A stretch of 64,000 nucleotides of DNA. Origin: Paenibacillus sp. P25. GTDB lineage: Bacteria; Bacillota; Bacilli; Paenibacillales; NBRC-103111. The stretch is from positions 7,739,501 through 7,803,500 of the forward strand of contig CP085629.1 of NCBI GenBank assembly GCA_024704175.1. Direction: 5' to 3'. This document shows, piece after piece, positions 42,451 through 51,753 of the stretch. How positions within the stretch are numbered: position 1 is the stretch's first letter; the number at the start of each line of letters is the position of its first letter. Below the pieces are notes generated by a model. The model was not told the DNA's origin, made no database searches, and worked only from the letters and a program-made list of their open reading frames with translations. The position numbers were made by a program, and so were the translations under genes.

Positions 42451-43719
42451 ATGAAATTTCCGAAACTGGTCAGGATCAGGCGGCGTTTCTCGGGTCCGGT
42501 GGTCGGCGATATCGACGGGACAGTCGCCGAGCAACTGTCCCGTGCGGGATTGGACGACAAGGTTAAGCCCGGGATGAGGATCGCGATCACGGCAGGCGAC
42601 CGCGGGATTGCCAATATTGCCGTTATTCTTCGGGCCGCCGTTCGGCGGCTCAAGGCGCGTGGGGCGGAGCCTTTCATCGTTCCGGCGATGGGCGACCACG
42701 GAGGAGCAACGGCCGAAGGACAGGTGGAAGTGCTGCACAGCCTGGGGGTGACGGAGGAATTTTGCGGGGCGCCGATCCTTTCGTCGATGGATGTCGTTTC
42801 CGTCGGGGAGACGCCTACAGGGATGCCTGTGTATGTTGACCAATATGCCATGGAGGCGGACGGTATTATTGTGATCGGGCGGATCAAGGTGCATACCGAT
42901 TTCAAATCGCCGATCCGGATCGAGAGCGGTCTGATGAAAATGGCCGCCATCGGGCTCGGCAAGCATAAGCAGGCCCTGCTGATTCATACCTACGGCGTCC
43001 ATGGAATCCGCGATTTGATGCCTGAGGTGGCCCGGGTGGTGCTGCAGAAAGCAAATGTGATCTGCGGCGTGGCGATCGTGGAGAATGCCTTCGAGCAAAC
43101 GGCGCTGATCGAGGCGATCCCGACCGGGCAAATCGAGCAAAGAGAAGCGGAGCTGCTCGAATGGTCCGCCTCCTTAATGCCGAAGCTCCCCGTAGAAGAC
43201 ATCGATGTTCTGGTTGTGGATGAAATCGGGAAAAACTATAGCGGCACGGGGATGGACACCAACATCATCGGGAGAATCCGGATCCTTGGTGCGGAAGAGC
43301 CGGCAAGCCCGCGCATCAAATATATCATTGCCAGCGACTTAAGCGAGGAATCCCACGGCAACGCGCTGGGCATTGGGCTCGCCGATCTGACGACGCGGCG
43401 GTTGTTCGAAACCGTGGATTTTCAGAAGATGAACGAGAACGTCATCACCAGCACCTTCCTGCAGCGTGCGGCGATTCCGATCGTTATGGATAACGACAGG
43501 GAAGCGATTGCGGCGGCCCTGCGCGCGAATTGGGGAGTCCCGCCGGAAGAGGCAAGGATCATCCGCATTCCAAGCACGCTTCACCTGGAATATCTGTATG
43601 TATCGGAAGCCCTGCTGCCCGAGGTCGAGAGTCTGCCGGATGTAGAGGTCGTCGGCCGGCCGGAAGAAATGAAATTCGATGAGGCCGGGTATTTCCCGAA
43701 ATCGGATTTTCAGCATTAA
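42451..43719 (+). CDS. LarA-like (lactate racemase superfamily) protein
   Basis: 422 residues, intact. Features of the LarA N-domain superfamily (PF09861/DUF2088): AITAGDRGIANIAVILRAAV near residue 50, VPAMGDHGGATAEGQVEVL near 75-95, GRIKVHTDFKSPIRIESGLM near 150-170 and the conserved MAAIGLGKHKQALLIHTYG. LarA enzymes racemise or epimerise 2-hydroxy acids with a nickel-pincer nucleotide. No larB, larC or larE cofactor genes are nearby, and I cannot confirm the cofactor-linked Lys from the sequence alone. Pairing with an organic-acid transporter supports a role in hydroxy-acid catabolism (inference). Confidence 0.78.
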   Translation: MKFPKLVRIRRRFSGPVVGDIDGTVAEQLSRAGLDDKVKPGMRIAITAGDRGIANIAVILRAAVRRLKARGAEPFIVPAMGDHGGATAEGQVEVLHSLGVTEEFCGAPILSSMDVVSVGETPTGMPVYVDQYAMEADGIIVIGRIKVHTDFKSPIRIESGLMKMAAIGLGKHKQALLIHTYGVHGIRDLMPEVARVVLQKANVICGVAIVENAFEQTALIEAIPTGQIEQREAELLEWSASLMPKLPVEDIDVLVVDEIGKNYSGTGMDTNIIGRIRILGAEEPASPRIKYIIASDLSEESHGNALGIGLADLTTRRLFETVDFQKMNENVITSTFLQRAAIPIVMDNDREAIAAALRANWGVPPEEARIIRIPSTLHLEYLYVSEALLPEVESLPDVEVVGRPEEMKFDEAGYFPKSDFQH

Positions 43720-43725
43720 ATAAGC

Positions 43726-43756
43726 AAGGGATGGAGCCGAATTCACTCCATCCCTT
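43726..43756. terminator. Terminator between the LarA-like gene and the convergent chemoreceptor
   Basis: AAGGGATGGAG and CTCCATCCCTT form an 11-base-pair stem; it lies between two convergent stop codons and has A/T-rich flanks usable in both directions. Confidence 0.75.
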
Positions 43757-43761
43757 ATCCT

Positions 43762-45813
43762 TTATTCCGTTTTAAATTTGGAAGCGTAATTTTTCAGATC
43801 CTCCGTCAGCAGGTCCATGCTTTCAACCATTCCCGCGAGCCGCTGCACCATCGCTGATTGCTCCTGCATGTTCGCCGTGACTTCCTCTACGGAAGCGGAC
43901 ACTTCTTCGCCGGATGCGGATAAATTTTGGGCCGAGTAGAGGACTTCGTCCTTGGTATGCTGCATCAGAGATACGTCGCTTGCCATAGAGCGGATTTGTT
44001 CTGTTATTTCCGTCACATTATCCATAATGGCTTGGAAAGCGTGCTTGGTCTTTCCGACATATTCGTCCTGCAGCGCAGCGATCTTTTGGATCTCAGCCAC
44101 ACTCTCGTTATTTTCAGCAACGAAAGCGAGATTTTGCTGAATGATCTCATGGATTTTACCGGATTGATTTGCGCTTTGTTCGGCAAGCTTGCGGATTTCT
44201 TGAGCAACCACCGCAAAGCCTCTTCCATGTTCTCCTGCCCTTGCCGCTTCTATGGACGCATTAAGCGCGAGCAAATTCGTTTGGCTGGAAATTTCGTTAA
44301 TCGCTTGCGTGATGGAAGAAATGCTGCTGGAGCTTTCTTCCAGCTTCGTGGTGATTTCAGAGATCTTATGCACTTCTTCTTCATTCTTGTCGTTGATTTG
44401 AGTCAATTGTTCCACGATCACGCTGCTCGTATGAAAGACCTCGGTAATTTCATCCGCACGTTCTTTAACGGATTGGACGTTGTTATTCATGGAGACAAAC
44501 TTCTCACCGAAATGATAAAACTTCTCGACGATCTGTTCCGTGTCATGGGATTGAGATTCCATGGCTTTGGCTATCTCCACCGAAGCCGTAGTGGTTTCGG
44601 AGATGGATTGAGCCGTTTGGCTGGAAACCGCATTTAGCTCCCGGGTACTTTTATTCAGGATCATAATGGAGTTGTTCATATCGCTGATAAGCCCTTTGTT
44701 TTGCTCTACCATAGCATTAAAGCTGTCCGCCAAGTCTTTAAATTCGCTTTCGTAACGCCCGGTTGCTTTGACCGTTAAATCCCCGCCGGCGAGCTGTTTG
44801 AATAAGCGGGTTAATTGCACAATAGGGTTCGTGATATGACGGGAAAGAAGGATACCAACGATAACCGTAACCGCTATGGCGATGATCGTCGCGATCCCTA
44901 GCCGGTACATCATGCTTACCACCGGACGTTTAATATCCGAATAGCTGTCTACAACCGATACGACCCAATCCGCACGAGGGATTTTATTCCACCGGATATA
45001 CTGGTTGGCGCTATCCAGGTTTCCGGTTTTGATTTCGCCCATGGCCCGATCCTTTAAGAAATCTTCAAAGCCGTCTCCTGTCATTTTCTGTCCGACGCTT
45101 GAAGGATTCACGGAGCTGTACAGGATCATACCGCCGCGGCTTAAAATTTCGACGCCGCCTTCGCTGTTGATTTTTCCTTCGCCTAACTTTTCAGTAAAGA
45201 ACTTGCTTGTTACGGTGGAAGCAAACACGCCCAGGATCTTGCCGTCTACGTCCTTGATGGGTACCGAAAAGGTGAGGATCATGCTGTTTGAACTTTTCGA
45301 TATTAAGGCATCACTGACGAACGAATTCCCTTTCACCGCCTCCGTAAAGTATTCACGATCAGCCCTCGACTCTCCGATATTGGCGGGATTGGTGTTGGCG
45401 ATAATGATTCCCTTCAGGTCAAGAACCAGGAACGATTCATTCCCGCGCGTTCCGTTAAGCGTGCTCGTCAAGATTTCATTGGCTTTGTTAAAATAAGGAT
45501 TTTTTGACGAAAAGAAATCCGTATCGGACAGCTTCCCGTCTATCCGCAATTTTAGCAGATCGCGGAATGTACTGTGCTGGGCAGTGATAAAGACAGACTG
45601 CTCTTCCAGTTGCTCCGCTGTATAGAGTCCTTGGGCCAGCCGATCGGAATGGGCGTTAATCTCATCTATGCTTTTCCGTAAGAGCAAATCGGAGGCGAAT
45701 AGATAAGAAACAACGGATGTTGCTAATATGGCAAAGATCACGAAGACGCTAATAAAAGCGGGAATCTTTACCTTTAAAGAAAGATTGTTTAACTTCGACA
45801 TTTGCTTTTTCAA
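43762..45813 (-). CDS. Methyl-accepting chemotaxis protein with dCache sensor
   Basis: About 683 residues, intact. The TTG at 45813 is preferred because GAGGGA lies seven bases upstream; a GTG at 45828 and an ATG at 45801 are in the same frame. Helix VKIPAFISVFVIFAILATSV, a dCache-type extracellular domain (ESRADREYFTEAVKGNSFVS, FSVPIKDVDGKILGVFASTV), helix IATIIAIAVTVIVGILLS, HAMP (NPIVQLTRLFKQLAGGDL), and a coiled-coil signalling domain with the tip INEISSQTNLLALNASIEAA and RAGEHGRGFAVVAQEIRKLA. It acts at the membrane and drives CheA. Its sensor differs from the receptor at 36832. Confidence 0.92.
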   Translation of the reverse strand: MKKQMSKLNNLSLKVKIPAFISVFVIFAILATSVVSYLFASDLLLRKSIDEINAHSDRLAQGLYTAEQLEEQSVFITAQHSTFRDLLKLRIDGKLSDTDFFSSKNPYFNKANEILTSTLNGTRGNESFLVLDLKGIIIANTNPANIGESRADREYFTEAVKGNSFVSDALISKSSNSMILTFSVPIKDVDGKILGVFASTVTSKFFTEKLGEGKINSEGGVEILSRGGMILYSSVNPSSVGQKMTGDGFEDFLKDRAMGEIKTGNLDSANQYIRWNKIPRADWVVSVVDSYSDIKRPVVSMMYRLGIATIIAIAVTVIVGILLSRHITNPIVQLTRLFKQLAGGDLTVKATGRYESEFKDLADSFNAMVEQNKGLISDMNNSIMILNKSTRELNAVSSQTAQSISETTTASVEIAKAMESQSHDTEQIVEKFYHFGEKFVSMNNNVQSVKERADEITEVFHTSSVIVEQLTQINDKNEEEVHKISEITTKLEESSSSISSITQAINEISSQTNLLALNASIEAARAGEHGRGFAVVAQEIRKLAEQSANQSGKIHEIIQQNLAFVAENNESVAEIQKIAALQDEYVGKTKHAFQAIMDNVTEITEQIRSMASDVSLMQHTKDEVLYSAQNLSASGEEVSASVEEVTANMQEQSAMVQRLAGMVESMDLLTEDLKNYASKFKTE

Positions 45814-46019
45814 GATGCGTTCCCTCACTCTACTTTTCTATGCTGGTGTCCATAGCGTTTATCGGAAAAATCATCCTCCAGCTTAAGTGGATAATTTTTA
45901 CAACAAGGGCAAAGACTCCCGAATCATTCGTCGAACATTACTTAATGAGTCCTTTCCCTTCACGCCAAGATCAGCATTCATTATCATGGAGTAGAGTCCA
46001 TAGCATAGGAGTGGGATAT

Positions 46020-46871
46020 ATGGAAGCGCAATACATCATTACCAAGATCGTTGACCGTCTAAAGGAAATTAACGGAGTGACCGCTTTAGTTCTTGGCGGT
46101 TCAAGAGCCAGAGGGACGGAAGGTCCCGAATCCGATATCGATATCGGTATCTATTACAACTCCGGCACAGGATTGGACATTGCCCAGCTTCGCAGAGTGG
46201 TCGCCGAAATAGATGACGCTCATCGAGACAGCTTAATAACGGAACCGGGCGGCTGGGGACCCTGGATTAATGGCGGGGGCTGGTTGAAGGTGAATCGGAA
46301 GCCGGTCGATCTTTTATTCCGTGACCTGAAGAAAGTGTCCGAGGTGCTGGAAGAGTGTATCAGGGGTGAGATCACCATCCACTATCAGCCGGGACATCCG
46401 CATGGATTTATCAACTCGATCTATTTCGCTGAGATAGCGTTGTGCCAAGTGCTGTGGGACCCTTCAGGTGTGATCGGCGAGCTCAAAAACCGAACCGTCC
46501 CATACCCGCCGGTCCTTCAAAAAGCCATCGTTCATAAATTTTTATGGGAGGCGGCCTTTTCTCTGGAAATAGGGTACAAAGGAATCTACAAAAAAGATGT
46601 ATCGTATGTGGCCGGGTGCTGCTTCAGGGCGGTATCTTGCTTGAATCAGGTATTGTTTGCCCTTAACGAAACCTATTGGATGAACGAAAAGGGGGTCGCC
46701 GCCATAGCCGACTCGTTTCACCTGGTACCGAGCCAATACTCCCAGAGAGTAAATCACATTTTCGCCTTACTTTCAGATGAACAGGACGATTCAGAGAAAG
46801 CTTTGGGCCGGTTACGTGAGCTTATCGATGAAACAGAGAATCTAATAAAAAGCAACATATTTAACGGGTAA
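46020..46871 (+). CDS. Nucleotidyltransferase-domain protein
   Basis: 283 residues. ATG 46020 sits behind AGGAGTGGG; an open frame further upstream lacks a ribosome binding site. The nucleotidyltransferase motif LVLGGSRARGT with DIDIGIYY (GS...DxD) is at residues about 22-45, and KPVDLLFRD supplies the third Asp. The rest is helical and resembles DUF4037-like C-terminal regions. Members transfer NMP groups to small molecules (for example antibiotics) or act as antitoxin-like proteins; no partner gene is adjacent, so the target is unknown. Confidence 0.82.
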   Translation: MEAQYIITKIVDRLKEINGVTALVLGGSRARGTEGPESDIDIGIYYNSGTGLDIAQLRRVVAEIDDAHRDSLITEPGGWGPWINGGGWLKVNRKPVDLLFRDLKKVSEVLEECIRGEITIHYQPGHPHGFINSIYFAEIALCQVLWDPSGVIGELKNRTVPYPPVLQKAIVHKFLWEAAFSLEIGYKGIYKKDVSYVAGCCFRAVSCLNQVLFALNETYWMNEKGVAAIADSFHLVPSQYSQRVNHIFALLSDEQDDSEKALGRLRELIDETENLIKSNIFNG

Positions 46872-46938
46872 CCTTGGATGATGGCTTTTTTGTCGGGGAT
46901 TCGCTAGAGTTACAGACTTGGTTATCGTCGCTGGATAT

Positions 46939-47991
46939 CTAGACACTTTTTTCCGCAACCACGAGGGTCTTTTGTTTTTGGTCCCGGTTACCGGCAAGCG
47001 ACCTTTTTAAGCGGTTCGCTAATTTAACCTCAAGAATTTTATAAGAATAATGGGATATAAGTAACGATATAACTATCGATACTAAACCGAAAATGATCAT
47101 TCCGAGCCATTCGCCGGGTAATTGCAGCTTGAGTAATAGTCTTTTTACAGGATACATGACAAATGTATGCCAAAGATATAAACTGTAACTTATTTTTCCT
47201 AAATATCCAAAGATTCTTGTAGAAAGCAATGCTGAAACCATTCCATATTCCTTAATAATAGAATGAAAGAAAAAAAATGCCGCCACCAGCGACCCGTAAA
47301 TGAAGCCGGGATAATATAAGATATAAGACAACAGCAGGAAAACAAGTCCACCTATTTTAGTTAAACTGGGTATATGCGAAATCAATTGATTCCAACTTAG
47401 CAAAATGCCGACAATAAAAAACAAAAATATCGGATGCTTGTAGACCAGATAACAAGAAATAATGAGGATGACAGGCAGAAGTAAATACCAAATTCCTTTC
47501 TTACGGTAAATGAAATAATAAAAGCAAATCATGATATAGAAGGCGGCTTCGTAACTAAGAGACCATGCGACAATCTGTGAAATCGGTAAATCCAATAATC
47601 CGGGAAGAAAGAATAAATTTACGAAAAAGTAATAGGCATACGAGATCAATGAAATGTTTGCAAACCAACTATATTTAACAATCGGGCCGATGGCAAAAAT
47701 GAGCAGGTGAACGGTAAGAAATACCGGATATATTCGAATAACTCTGTCCAAGGCAAATCGCTTTATGTATTGATGTTTGATTAAACTTTTGGTAATCAAA
47801 TAGCCGCTTATGACAAAAAACAGATTAACTGCCATAGGCCCAAAAGTAGAAGTAAACTTAGGGAGATAATCTTGCTTCAAGATGTTGCCGTCTACGGACC
47901 CGGTGTAGACGTGGTACAGAACTACTGATAATGCAAGCAAACCGCGCAATCCTGTTATTGATGCAATGTGATTAATCCTTTCCAAATACAT
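46939..47991 (-). CDS. Acyltransferase family 3 (OafA/YrhL-type) membrane protein
   Basis: 350 residues, intact. Starts ITGLRGLLALSVVLYHVYTG, with the family RGLLALxVVxYH motif, followed by MAVNLFFVISGYLITKSLIK and about ten membrane helices; the C-terminus is basic. Such proteins move acetyl or other acyl groups onto surface sugars. The gene is visibly richer in A+T than the rest of the window and uses many AAA/ATA/TTA codons, which suggests recent acquisition. Transcribed alone, convergent with the nucleotidyltransferase gene, and next to an IS256 remnant. Confidence 0.88.
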   Translation of the reverse strand: MYLERINHIASITGLRGLLALSVVLYHVYTGSVDGNILKQDYLPKFTSTFGPMAVNLFFVISGYLITKSLIKHQYIKRFALDRVIRIYPVFLTVHLLIFAIGPIVKYSWFANISLISYAYYFFVNLFFLPGLLDLPISQIVAWSLSYEAAFYIMICFYYFIYRKKGIWYLLLPVILIISCYLVYKHPIFLFFIVGILLSWNQLISHIPSLTKIGGLVFLLLSYILYYPGFIYGSLVAAFFFFHSIIKEYGMVSALLSTRIFGYLGKISYSLYLWHTFVMYPVKRLLLKLQLPGEWLGMIIFGLVSIVISLLISHYSYKILEVKLANRLKRSLAGNRDQKQKTLVVAEKSV

Positions 47992-48043
47992 CCCCCCACA
48001 AATAACTTAAGCATATTTAATTAGGACCTTTTGAATGATTATT

Positions 48044-48345
48044 TTATCCCCGGTCAATAATTTCGTAGGAATTGCCCCACTGGCCGCAGGCCTGTTCATT
48101 TGTGAAGGGTTGTCCATCGCAGCCAAATAGAGCATCTTGAGCAGTGCCTTGCTGCTAGGGAAGAGGCCTTCCCCTCGATCACTTTCCGAAGATGCCGGTG
48201 GTAGCTCTAGGGTTGTTTGTCGTGTAGATCAGCGTTCGATTCTCCGGGGGATACTTGAAAAGGTCTCAGTATACTGTGTGGGTTGCGAATCCGGTGAATA
48301 ATGCATGTCTGGATTTCATATCGGGGATTTTGCGGGTCGTACTTT
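48044..48345 (-). pseudogene. IS256-family (mutator-type) transposase remnant
   Basis: Reading the minus strand, fragments of one transposase lie in order but in changing frames: YEIQTCIIHRIRNPH (near 48320, the IS256 iqlCivHqiRN motif), LFKYPPENRTLIYTTN (near 48250), LRKVIEGKASS (near 48190), SSKALLKMLYLAAMDN (near 48130) and GQWGNSYEIIDRG with a stop at 48044. Roughly 100 codons are missing between the first two pieces, and several single-base shifts occur. No terminal inverted repeats were found. This is a dead fragment, not an active element. Confidence 0.75.
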
Positions 48346-48441
48346 TTGCCTCCATCAAGCCCCTATCATGGATAATTTTACAATTTATAATACTGTTATG
48401 CAAATCCAGAATATCCAGAAGGGGTCAAATACGACCGGTTT

Positions 48442-49784
48442 TTAACAGGGTGGGGCGGAAGCGACCCTTGCAGGAATCCAACCGGTCAGGAGGGCCCCGC
48501 CCTCCGGATGATTCCCTGCGGTAAGCTCCCCTCCATGGCGCCTAATAATTCTTTGGGAAATCGCGAGACCTAATCCGCGCCTCCGGTTGATCGATTCCTG
48601 GAAATTTCCCCACGATATAAAGGTTCAAAAGCCCGTCGCCGTTCTTCCGGGGAGAAGCCCGGCCCGGTGTCACGTATCGTAAACTTTACTTGGTCGTGCT
48701 CCGTATAACACCCAACAACTATTTCACCATAGGAAGGGGTATGCCTGACGGCATTATCCAAAAGATTGTTGATGGAACGCTCCAATAAGTGCATGTCGCC
48801 GCTAATGAAGCGACCGTCTGCAGCATGGTTTGAGATCGAGATGTGCTTTTGCCGGGCCAACGGACTTAGACTGTCAATGGACCTTTGGAGTAAAAGTTTG
48901 AAATCAATCGTATTGTCCTGAAGCTTCATCTCCAAATATTCCACCTTGGTAAATGTGAACAGGTCCTCTACCAGCCGGTCCAATTGCGCCGACTTTTCCT
49001 TGCAGATCGCCAGATATTTTGCTGTTTTCTCCGGAGATTGGGCGATTCCTTGCTCCAGCCCATCCAAATAACCTCGTAAGGCGAATAACGGGGTCCGTAA
49101 ATCATGTGCGACCGCAGCGATCACAAATCGACGTTCCTCCTCCAATTCCGCTTGTTTGCGAAAAGATTGCTGGAGCCCTCTTACCATCACTTCGAATCCG
49201 TCGCGTACTTCCGAGATCTCGGTGATCCTGGATGAAGGCAACTTCACATCCCAATCTCCTGCGGCGATCTGTCTGGCTGCAAAGCCCATCCTCTCAAGGG
49301 GCTTAAGAAGGAGCCTTCGCATGGCCATACCGATTATAAGGAAAGCGAATAATAATCCGGCAAACGCCGAAATCATCTGAACCGTATTGGACTTCGGGAG
49401 GTAAATGACGACCTTTCCGAGTAAATGACCGTCCTCTATGACCGAGAACCGTTCGGTTGACGATAATGAGCCGGCTCGTTCCGGATTAGACCGGAAAATC
49501 TCCTGATCCGCCTCAGAAAGAATAGCCGCGTCCATCTTCGCTTCCCGAAGCTCTTTTTGCAGTTGGATCTGCCAATCGGGATCCCTCCATTGGTCCGGGT
49601 TCGTTTCGATCAGATGTGTGATCTCGGCCAAATGTCTTTGCTGCATCTCATCTTGCGCCCCGCTTTTTGCAAAACTGAGCGTCTTGGTCTCCAAGAAGCG
49701 AGCTGCAAGAATAAAGTCCCACGGTACCGACAGTACGATGAAGAAGATCAGTATCATAAACGTTCGAATGCGAAGTGTTCTCAT
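48442..49784 (-). CDS. Sensor histidine kinase (HAMP, HisKA, HATPase), frameshifted near its end
   Basis: About 447 residues. Membrane helices TFMILIFFIVLSVPWDFILA and VQMISAFAGLLFAFLIIGM frame a 115-residue extracellular sensor. HAMP follows, then the H-box VAAVAHDLRTPLFALRGYLD, the N-box LLDNAVRHTP and the G1 box DTGPGFSPEE. The open frame stops at 48570, but one missing G near 48575 restores the G2 box GGAGLGLAISQRII and a normal C-terminus ending at 48442. Start is immediately downstream (one base) of the regulator stop, so they form one operon. The signal is unknown. Confidence 0.88.
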
Positions 49785-49785
49785 A

Positions 49786-50472
49786 TTATCCTCCCTCGAA
49801 GCGGTACCCTACGCCCCATACATTGACCAGGTGCTTCGGCTGGTTCGGATCGGATTCGATTTTGTCGCGAAGCCGGCCGAGATGCACACGAATCGTATGC
49901 TTATCGCCCACACCGTCCCAAAATTTGGCCAGCGACTGTTCGTATGAAAAAACATGTCTCGGGTGTTCCACGAATAATCGCAGCGACTCGTATTCCTTAG
50001 GCGTGAGTACTACATTTTTTCCATCCACCGTTACTTCTCTTGTGGACAGATTCAGCTTGAGGCGGCCAAAATCCAGGATCCGTCCATTCATGGGGCGCCG
50101 GGGAGCGGAACGCCGCAATACAGCTTTGACTCTGGCTATAATTTCGCCGGGCGAAGCGGTTTTGACGATATAATCATCGCCGCCGAGCGTCAGCCCTCGA
50201 ATCTTGTCCACGTCATCGCTGCGTGCGCTGAGGAAAAGGATAGGCACGCTGCTCTCCGCCCGAATCCGGCGGCATAACTCGAATCCGTTTTGTCCCGGCA
50301 TCATGATATCCAGGATAATGCAGTGAACCTCACTCTGTTCGAACACAGTCCACGCCTCAGCGGTATTACATGCGGTAATAACGTGAAAATTTTCGTACTC
50401 CAAGAAGTCCCTCAATAGTTCAACAATACTTGGGTCGTCGTCTACCACCAGTATCGTGTTTGGTTCGCTCAT
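49786..50472 (-). CDS. OmpR/PhoB-family response regulator
   Basis: 228 residues, intact. Receiver domain with DDD acidic pocket at residues 11-13, phospho-acceptor Asp55 in IILDIMMPGQNG, and Lys in the DDYIVK motif; winged-helix DNA-binding domain ending in IRVHLGRLRDKIE and VWGVGYRFEGG. ATG start behind AAGGTGGGA (minus strand). Divergent from the DJ-1/PfpI gene at 50668; paired direct repeats in the shared upstream region may be its binding site. Confidence 0.93.
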   Translation of the reverse strand: MSEPNTILVVDDDPSIVELLRDFLEYENFHVITACNTAEAWTVFEQSEVHCIILDIMMPGQNGFELCRRIRAESSVPILFLSARSDDVDKIRGLTLGGDDYIVKTASPGEIIARVKAVLRRSAPRRPMNGRILDFGRLKLNLSTREVTVDGKNVVLTPKEYESLRLFVEHPRHVFSYEQSLAKFWDGVGDKHTIRVHLGRLRDKIESDPNQPKHLVNVWGVGYRFEGG

Positions 50473-50533
50473 GCAGATCCCACCTTCGAATTCTAGTTTA
50501 TCATTTTTTTCGCAAGAAACTACGCGACCGCCT

Positions 50534-50564
50534 GTTTTGTGATGGAATGTTTATTGTTTTGTGA
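50534..50564. promoter_or_regulatory. Direct repeats, possible response-regulator site
   Basis: GTTTTGTGA occurs at 50534-50542 and again at 50556-50564, a 22-base period (two helical turns), in the 195-base region between the divergent regulator and DJ-1/PfpI genes. OmpR/PhoB-type regulators bind direct repeats as head-to-tail dimers, so this is a reasonable site for the adjacent regulator. Confidence 0.45.
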
Positions 50565-50667
50565 CCTTTTTGCCGCTTCGTTTGAGATTTTCATTTGTTA
50601 CAATGCTTCTCGTGAACAAGACACAAGTAAAATGAACGTACTGATTTTGATACGAGGAGGCTGATTG

Positions 50668-51702
50668 ATGTTAACGGTTCAAATCGTGCTTTTTGACGGC
50701 TTCGATCTTCTGGATGCGATTGCGCCTTATGAGGTTTTTAGCGCCGCCGCTATGTATGCAGAAAACGCGTTAAGCGTAGAATTCGTCACCGCCGAAGGGC
50801 CGAGGTTCGTGACCAGCGGCATCAACGGATTAAAAGTGGAAGCAAGCGGCAGATTGAACCCGGAACTTGCGGGCATCATTGTTGTGCCAGGTGCGGCGGG
50901 TGACGTCGAAGGAGACGGACCGGATTCGATCCCGGCGATTATGGCTCGTGCATTGAATACAGAACTGACCGGTATGATCGGGCAGGCACTCGGGCAGCAA
51001 GGCATCGTCATCGCCACGGTATGCGGCGGCTCCCTATTGCTGGCCATGGGAGGGCTCTTGGAAGGCAGGCCGGCGGTAACGCATCATCTGGGCATGGATT
51101 TGCTTGGAGCAACCGGTGCCGTTCCCGTCCCGGCGCGCGTAGTGGACGACGGCGGCCTGGTTAGCGGCGGCGGCGTGACTTCGGGACTCGATGTAGCTCT
51201 GTATCTCTTGGAACGCGAGCTTGGACCGCGTATCGCACATGCGGTAGAGCGGTTATTCGAATTTGAACGGAGGGGGACGGTTTGGCGGGACACAGGAAGG
51301 GCGCCGAGCCCTCATAAGCCATGGAGCGGCGATGAACCGAACATCGCGGCGGACAAAACACCAATGGCTCCTGATAGCCCGCACGACACCGTCACCCACG
51401 CATCGATTTTCGACGGAGATTGGGATACGGCCATCGCTACGCCGGTTGGGAAGCTGCAGGTTAGGCTCTCCATCTCTACAAGGAATGGGGTGATCCAAGG
51501 TAAAGCAACGCAAGGGAATGAGACGGTGGTTTTCTTAAACCCCGAACTCCAGGACAACAAGCTAACCTGGTCGCTGCAAATCACGAAGCCGATGCGCTTA
51601 AATCTGAAATTCGAAGTTACCGCAGGTGAAGATTACATGACCGGGGTGGCCCGGGCCGGCATACTGCCGGCATCCAAATTAACTGGCAAGCGGGTTTCCT
51701 AA
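50668..51702 (+). CDS. DJ-1/PfpI-family protein with extra C-terminal beta-domain
   Basis: 344 residues, intact. ATG 50668 is seven bases from GAGGAGG (an in-frame TTG three bases earlier is too close). N-terminal DJ-1/PfpI domain of about 200 residues: QIVLFDGFDLLDAIAPYEVF, IIVVPGAAG, the nucleophile elbow ATVCGGSLLLAMGGLLEGRP with Cys, and VSGGGVTSGLDVALYLLE. After a polar linker a second domain begins DWDTAIATPVGKLQVRLSIS and ends AGILPASKLTGKRVS; it looks like a small beta-barrel of unknown function. Relatives include isonitrile hydratase and transcription-like DJ-1 proteins. First gene of an apparent operon with DUF2306 and a secreted paralogue. Confidence 0.85.
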   Translation: MLTVQIVLFDGFDLLDAIAPYEVFSAAAMYAENALSVEFVTAEGPRFVTSGINGLKVEASGRLNPELAGIIVVPGAAGDVEGDGPDSIPAIMARALNTELTGMIGQALGQQGIVIATVCGGSLLLAMGGLLEGRPAVTHHLGMDLLGATGAVPVPARVVDDGGLVSGGGVTSGLDVALYLLERELGPRIAHAVERLFEFERRGTVWRDTGRAPSPHKPWSGDEPNIAADKTPMAPDSPHDTVTHASIFDGDWDTAIATPVGKLQVRLSISTRNGVIQGKATQGNETVVFLNPELQDNKLTWSLQITKPMRLNLKFEVTAGEDYMTGVARAGILPASKLTGKRVS

Positions 51703-51753
51703 CCCGGAGATGTATATGGTAATTAAAGTGGAGCCTCGGGGGTTTTGGATCGC

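Noticed and set aside
48442..48570. Truncated histidine kinase lacking its G2 box
   Set aside because: One inserted base near 48575 restores GAGLGLAI and a normal C-terminus, so truncation is more likely a sequence error.
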